This document shows, piece by piece, positions 43,227 to 53,400 of a DNA stretch of 64,000 bases. Location: contig NZ_JABVEC010000001.1 of the NCBI RefSeq assembly GCF_014323705.1, positions 372,001-436,000 on the forward strand, in the 5' to 3' direction. This DNA is from Actinomadura alba (GTDB lineage: Bacteria; Actinomycetota; Actinomycetes; Streptosporangiales; Streptosporangiaceae). Made by a program: the position numbers and the translations under genes. The notes under the pieces were generated by a model. The model saw only the letters and a list, made by a program, of their open reading frames with translations, had not been told where the DNA came from and made no database searches. Every line of letters begins with the position of its first letter. Within the stretch, counting starts at the first letter, position 1.

Positions 43227-44393
43227 TCAGTCGCCGAGGATGGCGTCCACGAAAGGCCCCGGTTCGAAGGGGGCCAGGTCGTCGGGGCCCTCTCCCAGGC
43301 CGACCAGCTTGACCGGGACGCCGAGCTCACGCTGCACGGCGACGACGATGCCGCCCTTGGCGGTGCCGTCCAGCTTGGTCAGCACGATGCCCGTCACGTT
43401 GACCACCTCGGCGAAGACCCTGGCCTGCTGAAGGCCGTTCTGGCCGGTGGTCGCGTCGAGCACGAGCAGGACCTCGTCGACCTCCGCCTGCTTCTCCACG
43501 ACGCGCTTGACCTTGCCGAGCTCGTCCATCAGTCCGGTCTTGGTGTGCAACCGTCCGGCGGTGTCGATGATGACCGTGTCGACCTTGCTGTCGATGCCCT
43601 GTCTGACCGCCTCGAACGCGACGCTGGCCGGGTCGGCGCCCTCGGCGCCGCGCACGACCTCGGCTCCGACCCGGGTCCCCCAGGTGACGAGCTGATCGGC
43701 GGCCGCCGCGCGGAAGGTGTCCGCGGCGCCCAGCAGCACCCTGCGATCGTCACCGACGAGCACCCGGCCGAGCTTGCCGCAGGTGGTGGTCTTGCCGGTG
43801 CCGTTGACCCCGACGACGAGCACGATGGCCGGCCGGGTTCCGTGCCGCTCGGTGTGCAGCGCCCGATCCCAGTCGGCCCCGATCTGCGCGATCAGCTCCC
43901 CCCTGAGCAGCTCCCTCACGTCCGCGGGCGTGCGGCTGCCGAGGACCTGCACCTTGGTCCGCAGATCCTCGACGATCTGCCGGGCGGGCGCCACGCCCAT
44001 GTCCGCGGCGAGCAGGGTGTCCTCGATCTCGTCCCAGGCGTCGTCGTCGAGCGTGTCCCGCGACAGCAGCGCGAGCAGGCTCCGGCCGAAGGTGTTCTGC
44101 GACCGGGCCAGCCGTGCCCGCAGCCGTACGAGCCGGCCGGCCGACGGTGGCGGTTTCTCGATCTCCGGTATCGGCATCGTGCCGACCGACGGCTCGATCG
44201 GGCCCTGGGGCGGCGCGACCGGCTCTTCCTCCGCGACCGTCGCTCCGGCCGGGCGGGTCTCGGTGGCGGTGCCCGCGGAGGTCCGCGCCGGCGGCACGCG
44301 CGGTGGCGCCTTACGGCGGCCGGGGCGCAGGAGCAATGCGCCGGTGATGACGGCGACGACGACGATGGCTACGGCGAGGATCACGAATTCCAT
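43227..44393 (-). CDS. ftsY: Signal recognition particle receptor FtsY
   Basis: The 388-residue GTPase has an N-terminal TM anchor (MEFVILAVAIVVVAVITGAL), an acidic/Pro-rich linker, and an NG domain with GVNGTGKTTTCGKLG, DTAGRLHTKTGLMDELGK and TKLDGTAKGG. The TM anchor is typical of actinobacterial FtsY. It receives SRP-bound ribosomes at the membrane. Confidence 0.95.
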   Translation of the reverse strand: MEFVILAVAIVVVAVITGALLLRPGRRKAPPRVPPARTSAGTATETRPAGATVAEEEPVAPPQGPIEPSVGTMPIPEIEKPPPSAGRLVRLRARLARSQNTFGRSLLALLSRDTLDDDAWDEIEDTLLAADMGVAPARQIVEDLRTKVQVLGSRTPADVRELLRGELIAQIGADWDRALHTERHGTRPAIVLVVGVNGTGKTTTCGKLGRVLVGDDRRVLLGAADTFRAAAADQLVTWGTRVGAEVVRGAEGADPASVAFEAVRQGIDSKVDTVIIDTAGRLHTKTGLMDELGKVKRVVEKQAEVDEVLLVLDATTGQNGLQQARVFAEVVNVTGIVLTKLDGTAKGGIVVAVQRELGVPVKLVGLGEGPDDLAPFEPGPFVDAILGD

Positions 44394-44594
44394 AACGTGT
44401 CCCAGTCTCCCAGACCGCGCAGCCGACCCGGACATCCCGGGGAGAGGGTGATGACCCGGTGCGCTCGCCGGAGCGGCTGCGGATGGGCATCGCGGCCGCC
44501 GACGGGTTCCTCGTGCGTCGCGCACGGCCCGAGGCCGCGATTCGGCCAATGCCTTGACCAACCCTATTTCCCGGTTTCCCCACATATAAGGTGC

Positions 44595-44666
44595 TTTCGC
44601 AGTTCAACCTCACTGCTCAGGTGCACCTCTCTTCGCCGTTCAACCTCTCTTCGCAGTTCACGCTCT
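44595..44666. repeat. Three 17-bp direct repeats before lipoprotein gene
   Basis: TTCGCAGTTCAACCTCA (44595), TTCGCCGTTCAACCTCT (44632) and TTCGCAGTTCACGCTCT (44650) are close copies, with offsets of 37 and 18 bases. They lie 19-90 bases upstream of the lipoprotein start, where operators would be expected. Confidence 0.7.
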
Positions 44667-44684
44667 AGTTCAGGAAGGCATGCG

Positions 44685-45203
44685 ATGTCTGGTCGAAGCG
44701 CGCTCCGGCTCGGGATCCTCGTACTCATCGGCATGGCCACCACGGCCGGATGCGGTGGCGATTCCGGTAGCGCGTCCAAGAGCACTCCCAGCGCGGACGG
44801 TCGCGGCTCCACCGCCGCCTCGCCTTCGCAGGGCGAATCCGGGGACGGAACCACGGAGGCCAGGCTGGAGCAGGCCCGGCAGGCCCTGCAGGCGTTCATG
44901 CGGCGTAGCACGGTCGGCGACATCTCGGCGTGTGGTCATGTGGCCCCGGACAGCGAGTTCGAACGGCAGGTGTTCAAGGGCGACTGCCGGCAGGGCGTCA
45001 AGGACATGCCGCACTTCATCAAGCCGGACGAGCGGCGGGCCCTCGTGACGGTCAAGGTGTCGGGGGGCACGATCGACGCCGCCGGCGAGGTGAGCATCCC
45101 CTTCACCGACCTCAGCTGGAGTGACGGGAACATGACGGTTCACACGGTGCAGCCGGTCTTCGTGATGCGGGAGACGGGCGGCGTGTGGAAGATCGTCCGG
45201 TGA
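44685..45203 (+). CDS. Putative lipoprotein
   Basis: The 172-residue protein has a signal peptide with lipobox TAGC (Cys23) and a Ser/Gly-rich linker, then a folded domain. That domain begins with a helix (RLEQARQALQAFMRRSTVGD) and continues with strands (ALVTVKVSGGTIDAAGEVSI, FVMRETGGVWKIVR). It looks like an NTF2-like small domain with a buried end GVWKI. Cys residues 78 and 93 (approximate) may form a disulfide. Function unknown; it should be anchored outside the membrane. Confidence 0.8.
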   Translation: MSGRSALRLGILVLIGMATTAGCGGDSGSASKSTPSADGRGSTAASPSQGESGDGTTEARLEQARQALQAFMRRSTVGDISACGHVAPDSEFERQVFKGDCRQGVKDMPHFIKPDERRALVTVKVSGGTIDAAGEVSIPFTDLSWSDGNMTVHTVQPVFVMRETGGVWKIVR

Positions 45204-45221
45204 CGGCCGGCGCCCGGTCGG

Positions 45222-45974
45222 TCAGCCGGCCAGCCTCCTCGAACCCGCTGTGTTGAGGATGTCGCCGAATTCGGCGCTCGGGCCGACTCCGAGGCTCTCC
45301 CGGAGCAGCGCCGCGTAGGCGCCGTAGACCCGCTGGGCCATCCCGATGTCGTTGCGCGCCAGGTGAGCCTGTGCCAGGACCCTGTACGGCCCCTCGCTCA
45401 GATCGTCCACCTCCACGGCGTACGACGCGAGTTCGATGGCCGCCGGTATGTCGCCGCTGAGCAGCATCGCATCGGCGATCTTCTCCAGGGCGAGGAGGCG
45501 GAGCCGGTCCCACCGCTGCCGCGCCATGTGCACCTCATCGCTGGTCGATCCCGGCAGGAGGGGCTGGGCGAGAGGGCGCCAGTGGTCGAGGGAACGGATC
45601 GCGAGCTCCGGGAGCGTGGCCGTGGCCGAGACCGCGAAGCGGGCGAGGTCCAGCGCGGCCGTGAAGTCGACGCAGGTGTCCTCGGCCAGCCCGATGACCT
45701 CGTGGTCGGCACTGACGATCCGGCCCTGGGTCAGCCTGCGGATCCGCCAGAGGATCTGCCGCAGCCTCTTCGCGGCGCGTTCCGGTTCCTCGTCGGGCCA
45801 GAGGCGCGCCATCAGCGCGCCCCTGGACATCCGGTGCCGTCCGAGCACCAGATTGATGACCAGGTTGCGCGGGAGTTCCGCGAGAGCCACCTCGCCGCCG
45901 TCGATCCGGCAGGTGAACGCCGACAGCAGGTGAACGCAACCGCCGCCGGTCGAGCACCCGTCTCTGGTCAACAC
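45222..45974 (-). CDS. SARP/BTAD-family transcriptional regulator
   Basis: Starting at the GTG at 45974 (AAGGGGA six bases upstream), the 250-residue protein has an OmpR-type winged-helix domain (about 14-110: CRIDGGEVALAELPRNLVIN, LMARLWPDEEPERAAKRLRQ). A BTAD domain follows (125-240: RWDRLRLLALEKIADAMLLS, then DLSEGPYRVLAQAHLARNDI). SARP regulators usually activate antibiotic or local gene clusters. It could control the neighbouring GH16 or two-component genes. Confidence 0.85.
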   Translation of the reverse strand: MLTRDGCSTGGGCVHLLSAFTCRIDGGEVALAELPRNLVINLVLGRHRMSRGALMARLWPDEEPERAAKRLRQILWRIRRLTQGRIVSADHEVIGLAEDTCVDFTAALDLARFAVSATATLPELAIRSLDHWRPLAQPLLPGSTSDEVHMARQRWDRLRLLALEKIADAMLLSGDIPAAIELASYAVEVDDLSEGPYRVLAQAHLARNDIGMAQRVYGAYAALLRESLGVGPSAEFGDILNTAGSRRLAG

Positions 45975-46034
45975 CCGTCGTCCCCTTTCCGCCTCTGCAT
46001 GCTCTGTGCGGCCTGTGCCGCCTGCCCGCATCGA

Positions 46035-46985
46035 TCAGAGCCGGTACATCTTGATCCAGTCGACTTCCATGGTGGCCGGGACCTTCCAGTCGATGCCCTC
46101 CCCGGTGTGCGGCTGATCCGCCGGGAACCAGTCAAGTTGGATCGTCTGCACCATGTCGCCGGGTGGCAGCACGGCGCGGTCATCGGTGTGGAACCAGCGT
46201 CGTCCGTCGACGTAGCCGGTCATGCTCTCGGCCGTCCATTCGACCGCGAAGTGATGCCACTCGGTCAGATCGGCCCTGACCTGGGCCTGCAACTGGTCAT
46301 CACGCTCGGGAGGGCCATAGTGCAGGAAGAAGTTCGCCACGTCGCGCCTGCCGGAGTCGATGACCTCCAGGTAGTCGACTTCGCCCCCGCCCCCCGCGGG
46401 GGTGACGCCGCCACCGCCCTGCGTCGGCCACAGCAGCAGCACCGGGTGGTAGCAAGCGCATCCCCGCGACATCCTGACGCGGGCCTCCCAGCGCCCGGTC
46501 TTCTGCGCGCCCCGTCGCCACGCCATGGCGCCCGTCGTCCCGTCGGGCCAGCCGGTGATCGTGAGAACGCCGTCGCGGACCCGGATGGCCTCGGGGCTCC
46601 GCCGGCCGTTGCCGGCGTGCCCCGCGCCGTCATAGACCTCCCAGTCGGCGCGGTCGACGTCGTCGCCGTCGAAGTCGTCACGGGCGACGAGGCCGGTCCA
46701 GCCATGGCGCCCAGCGGCGGTCTCCCGATCGCCGGGCGTCATCGGCGACGCCTCGGCGGACCCGCCCGCCGACGGAGCCGCCGCCCGGCTCGATGAGGCG
46801 GGCGGCGGCGAGCCGGCGGGCGAGCACTCATCACGGCGGTCATGACCGGTGGCCACCGGTCTCGACGAGCCGGAACCGACACCGGATTCCCCTCGCTCCA
46901 CGGGCAGCGCGGCACCGATCGCCATGCCCCCGATCAGGAAGGCTCCGGCGGCGACCGCCGCCCGGGAGAGAGGGGAAGGCAACAC
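46035..46985 (-). CDS. Secreted GH16-family glycoside hydrolase
   Basis: The 316-residue protein uses a GTG start with AAGGAG eight bases upstream. A signal peptide or anchor (1-28) and a long Ser/Pro/Gly linker precede a concanavalin-like domain (about 98-316). The GH16 active-site motif EVDYLE is at 202-207 (Glu202 nucleophile, Asp204, Glu207 acid/base), and the closing PATMEVDWIKMYRL strand is typical. It may cut beta-1,3/1,4-glucans or other polysaccharides. It ends just beside the SARP gene. Confidence 0.85.
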   Translation of the reverse strand: MLPSPLSRAAVAAGAFLIGGMAIGAALPVERGESGVGSGSSRPVATGHDRRDECSPAGSPPPASSSRAAAPSAGGSAEASPMTPGDRETAAGRHGWTGLVARDDFDGDDVDRADWEVYDGAGHAGNGRRSPEAIRVRDGVLTITGWPDGTTGAMAWRRGAQKTGRWEARVRMSRGCACYHPVLLLWPTQGGGGVTPAGGGGEVDYLEVIDSGRRDVANFFLHYGPPERDDQLQAQVRADLTEWHHFAVEWTAESMTGYVDGRRWFHTDDRAVLPPGDMVQTIQLDWFPADQPHTGEGIDWKVPATMEVDWIKMYRL

Positions 46986-47156
46986 GGGGTGAGCTCCTTC
47001 CCGAGGGGCGATCCGGCGGCTCCTCGGTCATGGGCCACCCCGCCTTTCCGGTGTATTCCTCAGACAGTAGGCATCCGGAAAGCGCAGCCGTAGGGCCATT
47101 GGACCCAAACTGGACCTATCGCATTGAGCCGGGCCCAAGGCGGGTCAGTGCAACGT

Positions 47157-47828
47157 TCACCCCGGCAGTACACCGAGCCAGGTCGCGATGGCGGACGCCC
47201 TGTTCGGCACCCCGAGCTTCGCGTAAATCCTGTTCAGATGATTTTTCACCGTTTTCTCGGTGAGGAACAGCCGGACCGCGATATCCCGATTGGTGTGCCC
47301 CCGCGTCACCAGGTCCATCACCTCGGCCTCGCGGGCCGACAGGCCGAAACGGGTCCGATCGGCCGGGGTCTCCCGCGGGGGCGGAGCGGCGGCCCGGCCC
47401 GACTTGGCCTCGTTGATGAGGGCCGAGACGGCTGCCGGTGAGAGCGGATGCGCCCGATTGTGCACCGTTTCGCGGATCGCCGTGAGCAGCTCGTCGACGG
47501 TGAAGGCGTCGTGCACGAGATAACCGACCGCGCCGTTGCGGATGGCCGACAGCACCACTGCGGGTTCGTCGACGTGCGTCAGCATGATCACTCTGCTGAT
47601 CTTGCTGAGCGCCTCTGCCGCGCTCACTCCGTCGACCCGAGGCATGCGCACGTCGAGCAGGACCACGTCGGGCATCACCTGCCATGCCCGTTCGACGGCG
47701 TTCCGTCCGTCTCCGGCCTCGGCGACGACGTCCATGTCGCCGCTGGCCTCGAGCAGGGCGGTGAGCCCGGACCGCACGACGGGGTTGTCGTCCACCACCA
47801 TCACGCGGTGACGCGGGCCGCCGCTCAT
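47157..47828 (-). CDS. NarL/FixJ-family response regulator
   Basis: The 223-residue protein has a receiver domain (1-125) with the acid pair Asp13/Asp14 and phospho-acceptor Asp59 (VLLDVRMPRVDG), and a C-terminal LuxR-type HTH (GLSAREAEVMDLVTRGHTNR, DIAVRLFLTEKTVKNHLNRI). The usual receiver Lys near GYLLKD is His106 here (GYLVHDAF), an unusual change. It overlaps the kinase gene upstream by ATGA. Confidence 0.93.
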   Translation of the reverse strand: MSGGPRHRVMVVDDNPVVRSGLTALLEASGDMDVVAEAGDGRNAVERAWQVMPDVVLLDVRMPRVDGVSAAEALSKISRVIMLTHVDEPAVVLSAIRNGAVGYLVHDAFTVDELLTAIRETVHNRAHPLSPAAVSALINEAKSGRAAAPPPRETPADRTRFGLSAREAEVMDLVTRGHTNRDIAVRLFLTEKTVKNHLNRIYAKLGVPNRASAIATWLGVLPG

Positions 47829-49180
47829 CGAAGCCTCCATGCTCTCGTCTCCAGGCCCTTCCCGCGCGGCTCGCCCGTCCGTCGTCCGGCTGCCGCCTCG
47901 GCCGCGGAAGCGACGTCATCGAGCGGAAGACTCATCATGATCTCGGTGCCGGCCCCCGGCTCGGACCGTACCGCCAGGTCCCCTCCCACGCGCTGAACCC
48001 GCTCGTGCATGCCCACTATGCCGTAGTGACCGTCGTCGGCGAGCCCGTCGAGCCAGGCCTCGTCGCCCCCGGCCGGCGCCGCGAAGCCCCTGCCGTCATC
48101 GCTCACCCGGACCTCCAGCCGGTCACCGCGCACGGACAGCCGGACGGTCACGCTGGTGGCCTTCGCGTGCTTCCCGACGTTCTGCAGGGCCTCCTTGACG
48201 ACGGCCACGGCCTCGTGCCTCGCGCGCAACGGCACCTCGGCGTCGGCACCGGCCGTGGTCCGCACCGGCACGCCGCTCGCCCTCGACCACTTCTCCGCGA
48301 CCTCGCCGATCGCGGTTCCGAGCGGCCGGCGCACGACGTCGATCCGCAGATCCGAGATGAGCGTGCGCGCCTCGCGCGAGGCGATGGCGGCGGCGGACTC
48401 GATGCGCTTCGCCTCGACCTCCGCGCGCTCGGGCGACTCGCGGACCCAGAGCGGAAGCGCCTTCGCCGACAGGGCGATCCCGGCGAGGGTCTTCGTGAGC
48501 GAGTCGTGCATCTCGCGGGCCAGCCGGGCGCGCTCGTCCGCGGCCAGCGCCATGGCCTCCATCCGCCAGCGGGTCTCCTCCACCTCGACCTGTTCGTCGA
48601 ACAGACGGCGCAGCACCGCCCCGACCAGGGCGGCGGTCGGATAGAACACCGGCATCGCGAGCAGGAGCGGAAAGGCGCCGGTCGACAGCTCGTCGGAGGT
48701 GTCGTTCTGGTGCATGGCGGCGTAGTAGAGCACCGTCTGCTGCAGGCAGAGAAGCGCGGTCACCCGCCACTGGTAGAGGAGCCCGGCGATACCGGCCGCG
48801 ACCACCGTGACCAGGAAGTACGGACCGAAGATGCCGCCCACCTCGAGCACGGCGTATCCGAGCAGGACGTCGAACCCGAGCAAGGCCGGGTGCTTGAGGA
48901 GCCGGGGGACGACGCGTTCCCACACGGCGAGCACGAGTCCTGACGACACGGCCATGGCCGCGAGCACGCAGAGCGCGACCACGTCACGGCGCACGTTCGC
49001 GTCGAACAGCACGGTCACGCCCACGGCGAGGACCCGGAGTTGCATGAGGAGCACGAAAGTGATGCCGACCCTGGACTCGGTCGAGCGGTTCAACTCACGC
49101 TGCGACCGGTCCTCGAAGAAGGACGCGGGCGAAGAGCCGGAAGAGGATTCGCTGGTGGACGAAGTCTCGCTAGAAGACAT
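47825..49180 (-). CDS. Sensor histidine kinase (HisKA_3 type)
   Basis: The 451-residue protein has a Ser-rich N-terminus, about five or six TM helices (40-190), a HisKA_3 dimerisation segment with phospho-acceptor His225 (RLAREMHDSLTKTLAGIALS), and a HATPase domain (VSDDGRGFAAPAGGDEAWLD, GHYGIVGMHERVQRVGGDLA). The signal is not evident. It pairs with the regulator it overlaps. Confidence 0.93.
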   Translation of the reverse strand: MSSSETSSTSESSSGSSPASFFEDRSQRELNRSTESRVGITFVLLMQLRVLAVGVTVLFDANVRRDVVALCVLAAMAVSSGLVLAVWERVVPRLLKHPALLGFDVLLGYAVLEVGGIFGPYFLVTVVAAGIAGLLYQWRVTALLCLQQTVLYYAAMHQNDTSDELSTGAFPLLLAMPVFYPTAALVGAVLRRLFDEQVEVEETRWRMEAMALAADERARLAREMHDSLTKTLAGIALSAKALPLWVRESPERAEVEAKRIESAAAIASREARTLISDLRIDVVRRPLGTAIGEVAEKWSRASGVPVRTTAGADAEVPLRARHEAVAVVKEALQNVGKHAKATSVTVRLSVRGDRLEVRVSDDGRGFAAPAGGDEAWLDGLADDGHYGIVGMHERVQRVGGDLAVRSEPGAGTEIMMSLPLDDVASAAEAAAGRRTGEPRGKGLETRAWRLR

Positions 49181-49277
49181 CGCCGAGCCCTCCGGTCACA
49201 CTTACACCCCCGGTACGTAACTACAATAATCGTGGTATTGGTCTACATAGCTAGCTGTTGCCGTACCTGGTCAGTAA

Positions 49278-49309
49278 TTGACTATTATGCCCGCAATAGC
49301 CGGTATTAG
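49278..49309 (+). promoter_or_regulatory. Possible promoter of HTH-TM-ricin gene
   Basis: An AT-rich gap separates the two divergent genes. TTGACT at 49278 and a TATTAG at 49304 resemble -35 and -10 boxes, but the 20-base spacing is long. A GAGGGG ribosome site follows, before the GTG at 49329. Weak candidate only. Confidence 0.3.
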
Positions 49310-49328
49310 GGGAGTTGAGGGGACGACA

Positions 49329-50438
49329 GTGTCCGGTGCCCGGCTCGCGCCCCGCCCCGGGGACGCGACGACCCCCATCGAGTTCGTCGCACATATGCGC
49401 AGGCTGCAGCAATGGTCCGGTCTGACCCTCGACGAACTGGAGGCCAGGGCGACGGTACGCGGGGACCGGCTGCCGGCCGGCCGGCTCGCCGTTCTCCTCG
49501 ACCATGACATCGTTCCCCCCAGGGAAATGGCCGTGGCGTTCGTACGCGCATGCGGCTGCACCCCCGCGGTACAGCGGGAATGGACGCGGGTCCACGAGCG
49601 TGTCACCGCCATGCCGTCTCCGAACGCGCCGGTCACGACCGTCACCGAACCCCGTTCCGACCAGCCGCCCGGAGCCGGTCCGGGAGACGGAACGCCCACG
49701 TCGGAGGGCTCGCCCGCCCCGGCCGACCACGGTCCGCGGCACAGCCGGGCGCACCGCCGTCATCCGGTCTCACTGCTGGTCATGGCGCCCGTGCTGATCA
49801 CTTTCGCGATCGTGGGGATCTCCCTGTGGCCGGGCGGCACCCCCGCCGTCGAGCCCGGCGCCACGCCCGCGCGCGCCAACACGGGGGCCGAGTCGACCGC
49901 ACCGGGCGAGCCGGCCACGCCGGGCCGGACGACCGCACCGGGCGCGACCATCTCGACGTCCTCCCGTGGACTGCCCGTGGGTGGCTGGTACACCGTCCAT
50001 CCGACGCCCGGCGGCTGCCTCTCGGTCCTGCCCGACAACGACTTCCGGCCGACGCTCGCGACCGACGCCTGCATCGCGGACGACACCATGCAGCGATTTC
50101 GGTTCGAGTCCGGCGAGGGCGGCGTATACACGATCAAGGGCTCGACCATGGACGACGACATCTGGTGCGCCACCGTGGATTCGCGGTCCGAGGGCGCGCT
50201 GATCCATCTGACGTCGTGCGATCCGAACTCCTCGCTGCAACGGTTCACCGTGACGTCGGCCGGCGCGTCGCCGCAGAGGGGCCCGCTGTTCCGGATGCGC
50301 CCGCAGGGCGATGACGGCATGTGCGTCGGGCTCGGCACGCGCGTCGCAGGCACTGCCCAGGCCATGCAGATCGGCTGCGAGCGGACCGGCATTCTGGAGT
50401 ACACCCTGTCGCCGGTGGCGTCCCCCACCGGGAGCTGA
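49329..50438 (+). CDS. HTH-TM protein with extracellular ricin-like domain
   Basis: I start at the GTG at 49329 with GAGGGG six bases upstream (369 residues). Residues 15-92 (TPIEFVAHMRRLQQWSGLTL then DELEARATVRGDRL) resemble an XRE-type HTH. One TM helix spans 147-166 (SLLVMAPVLITFAIVGISLW), and a Pro/Thr linker leads to a beta-trefoil, ricin-like domain (about 225-360: GGWYTVHPTPGGCLSVLP, LIHLTSCDPNSSLQRFTV). This suggests a cytoplasmic DNA- or protein-binding part linked to an outside carbohydrate-binding part. Function unknown. Confidence 0.75.
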   Translation: MSGARLAPRPGDATTPIEFVAHMRRLQQWSGLTLDELEARATVRGDRLPAGRLAVLLDHDIVPPREMAVAFVRACGCTPAVQREWTRVHERVTAMPSPNAPVTTVTEPRSDQPPGAGPGDGTPTSEGSPAPADHGPRHSRAHRRHPVSLLVMAPVLITFAIVGISLWPGGTPAVEPGATPARANTGAESTAPGEPATPGRTTAPGATISTSSRGLPVGGWYTVHPTPGGCLSVLPDNDFRPTLATDACIADDTMQRFRFESGEGGVYTIKGSTMDDDIWCATVDSRSEGALIHLTSCDPNSSLQRFTVTSAGASPQRGPLFRMRPQGDDGMCVGLGTRVAGTAQAMQIGCERTGILEYTLSPVASPTGS

Positions 50439-50441
50439 CCG

Positions 50442-53400
50442 TCAGGCGGGCTCCGGCTCACGGATGCGCTGACTGATCACGTGTGTCACACCGTCACCTC
50501 GCATGCTCACCCCGTACAGGGCGTCGGCACCCTCCATGGTGCGCTTCTGGTGGGTGATGATGATCAACTGCGATGACTCGCGCAGCTCTTCGAGGATCGT
50601 CAGCAGCCGCTGGGTGTTCGTGTCGTCCAGCGCCGCCTCGACCTCGTCGAGGACGTAGAACGGTGACGGCCGGGCGCGGAAGATGGCCACCAGGATGGCG
50701 ATCGCGACCAGCGACCGCTCACCGCCGGACAGCAGCGACAGCCGCTTGACCTTCTTGCCGGGCGGCCGGGCCTCGACCTCGACACCGGTGGTCAGCATGT
50801 CCTCGGGCTGGGTCAGCGACAAGCGGCCCTCACCGCCGGGGAACAGCCGGGAGAAGATCCGCTCGAATTCGCGTGCGGTGTCCGCGAAGGCCGCGGCGAA
50901 CACCTGCTCGACCCGCTCGTCCACCTCCTTGACCACCGTCAGCAGATCCCGGCGGGTCTTCTTGAGGTCCTCGAGCTGAGAGGTGAGGAACGCGTGGCGC
51001 TCCTCCAGCGCGGCGAACTCCTCCAGCGCCAGCGGATTGACCTTGCCCAGCGTGGTCAGCTGCCGCTCGGCGGCCTTGGCCCGCTTCTCCTGTACGGCAC
51101 GGTCGTACGGCTGCGGGACGGCGTCCTCGCCCGCGTCGGGCGGGGGCGGCACCGGCTGGTCCGGCCCGTACTCGGCGATGAGGGAGGCGGCCTCGACGCC
51201 GTACTCCTCCAGGGCCCGCGTCTCCATCTGCTCCAGTCGCAGCCGCTGCTCGGCCCTGGCGACCTCGCTGCCGTGCACCACGTTGACGAGCTTCTCCAGC
51301 TGTGCGGACAGCTCGCGCACCTGGTTGCGTACGATCTTGAGCTCGGCCTCGCGGCTCTCGCGCCCCCGCTCCGCGGTCTCGCGCTCGGCGACGGCGTCGC
51401 CGAGCGACACCTCGATCCGCTCCAGGGCCACCCGGGCGCCCTGCTCGACCGCCTTGGCGACCCGCGCCTGCCGGGCTCGGCGTTCACGGAGCGCCGCCGC
51501 CCGGGCCCGTTCCTCCCGCTCCCGGCGTGCCCCGCGTTCCAGCGCGTCGGCGCGGCCGGTGATCGCCTTCACCCGTTCCTCGGCCGTACGGACCGACAGG
51601 CGGGCCTCCATCTCGGCCGAGCGCAGTTCCTGGCAGCGCTCCGCGAGGTCGTCGCGCCGGCTCAGATCAGGTTCCACGTCGAGGTCCTCTTGGGCCTCGG
51701 CGATCTCGAGCCGCTCCTGCAGCTCGGCGATGCCCTGATCGTCGCGTTCGCGGGCCTCCTCGGCCGCCGAGACGGCCTTGGCGAGGCGTTCGACCTCCTG
51801 GCGGGCCGCGTGCTCGGCCGCTTGGAGGCGGGCGAGATGCTTGGCCTCCTGCGCCGCCTTGGCGTCGACCTCGCGCAGCCGGACGCGCACCCGGTCGAGT
51901 GCCGACTGTGCCTCGCCGGCAGTGGCCTGCGCCTGGTTGACGGACGCCCTGGCCGCGTCGAGCGCGGTCTGGGCGCGCTGTTCGGCGGCGGCGGCCTGCT
52001 CGAGCCCCAGCGCGCTGCGCTCGGCCTCGCGGCCCGCGGCGGCGAGCGCCTCGACGGCCTCGTCGAGCGCGGCCCGCATCTGCAACGGCCCGTGCGCGGC
52101 TCCCGCGGCCCCGCCCTGCGCCCAGTGCGCCCCGAGCAGATCGCCGTCACGAGTGACCGCCCGCAGCTCCGGCCGCGCGTCGACCAGAGCCCTCGCGGCA
52201 GGCAGGTCGTCGACCACGACCACACCGTCGAGCAGATGCTCGATGGCGGCCCGTACGGAATCCGGCGCCGTGATCAGATCTCGGGCGTGGCGCGCATCAC
52301 CGGGCAACGGCGCCCGTGCGACGCCGGGAGCGGGCCCGTCACCGACGACCACCCCCGCCCGGCCGGAGTCCTTGTCACGGAGCAGCGTCAGAGCGGCCTG
52401 CGCCGTGTCCAGTGACGCGACGGCGACCGCCTCGGCGGCGGCGCCGAGCGCGGCCGCGACGGCCACCTCTGCTCCCGGCTCCACGGCCAGCAATGCGGCG
52501 ACCGTGCCGAGCACACCGTCGAGGTCGGAGGCCAGCAGTGCCTCGCCGCCGGCGGCGGCGTTGCCGAGGGTCAGCTCCAGGGCCTCGATCCGGGCGCGCA
52601 GCGCGGCGACCGCCCGCTGCGCCCGCTGATCCGCCTCACGGGCGGCGGCGACTCCGGCCCTGGCGTCCCGCACCGCCTGTTCCGGGCCGGCGACCGCGGC
52701 GCGGGTCTCCTCCACCGCGCTCTTGGCCTCGGCGAGCGCCGACTGGGCACGCTCGTGGTCCGCGGCCAGTTCCGGATCCTCGTCGGCCAGGGCGTCCTGG
52801 GCCTCGTACTCCGCCTGTGCCGTCTCGGCCCGGCCCTCGGCCTCGGCCCGGGCGGCGGCCAGCCGGCCGATCTCGGCCTCGGCCGCCTGCGTCTTGCTGC
52901 GCAGGGCGTCGACGCGGCCGCGGAGCCTGGCCAGCCCCTCGCGGCGGTCGGCGGCGGCGCGGGTGGCCTCGTGCAGCCTGCGCTCCTCGTCCTTCAGCAG
53001 GAGCTCGGCCTCGGTGCGCTCGCGAACGGCCTCGCCGAGGCCGTCCTCGGCCTCGTCGAGTCGGCCGCGCAGCCATTCCTCCTGCTCGCGCACCTCTGCG
53101 GCCTCGCGCTCCATGTCCTCGGGGTCCCGGCCGCGCCGCTCCTCGTCACCGCTCTCGACGGCGTGCCGGTGCCGCGCCGAGGCGAGATCGGCGACCCCCC
53201 GCAGCCGCTCCTTGAGTGAGGAGAGCTGGAACCACGTGTCCTGCACCTGGACCAGCCGGGGAGCCTCGGCCTGTGCCTCGGCCTCCAGCTCGGTCTCGCG
53301 GTCCTGTGCCCCGGCCAGCGCCTGCTCGACCGAGCGGCGCCGTTCCCGCACCGCCGCCTCGTCGGCCGCCTCGGCCTCGAGCCTGGTCCGCAGGGTGAGC

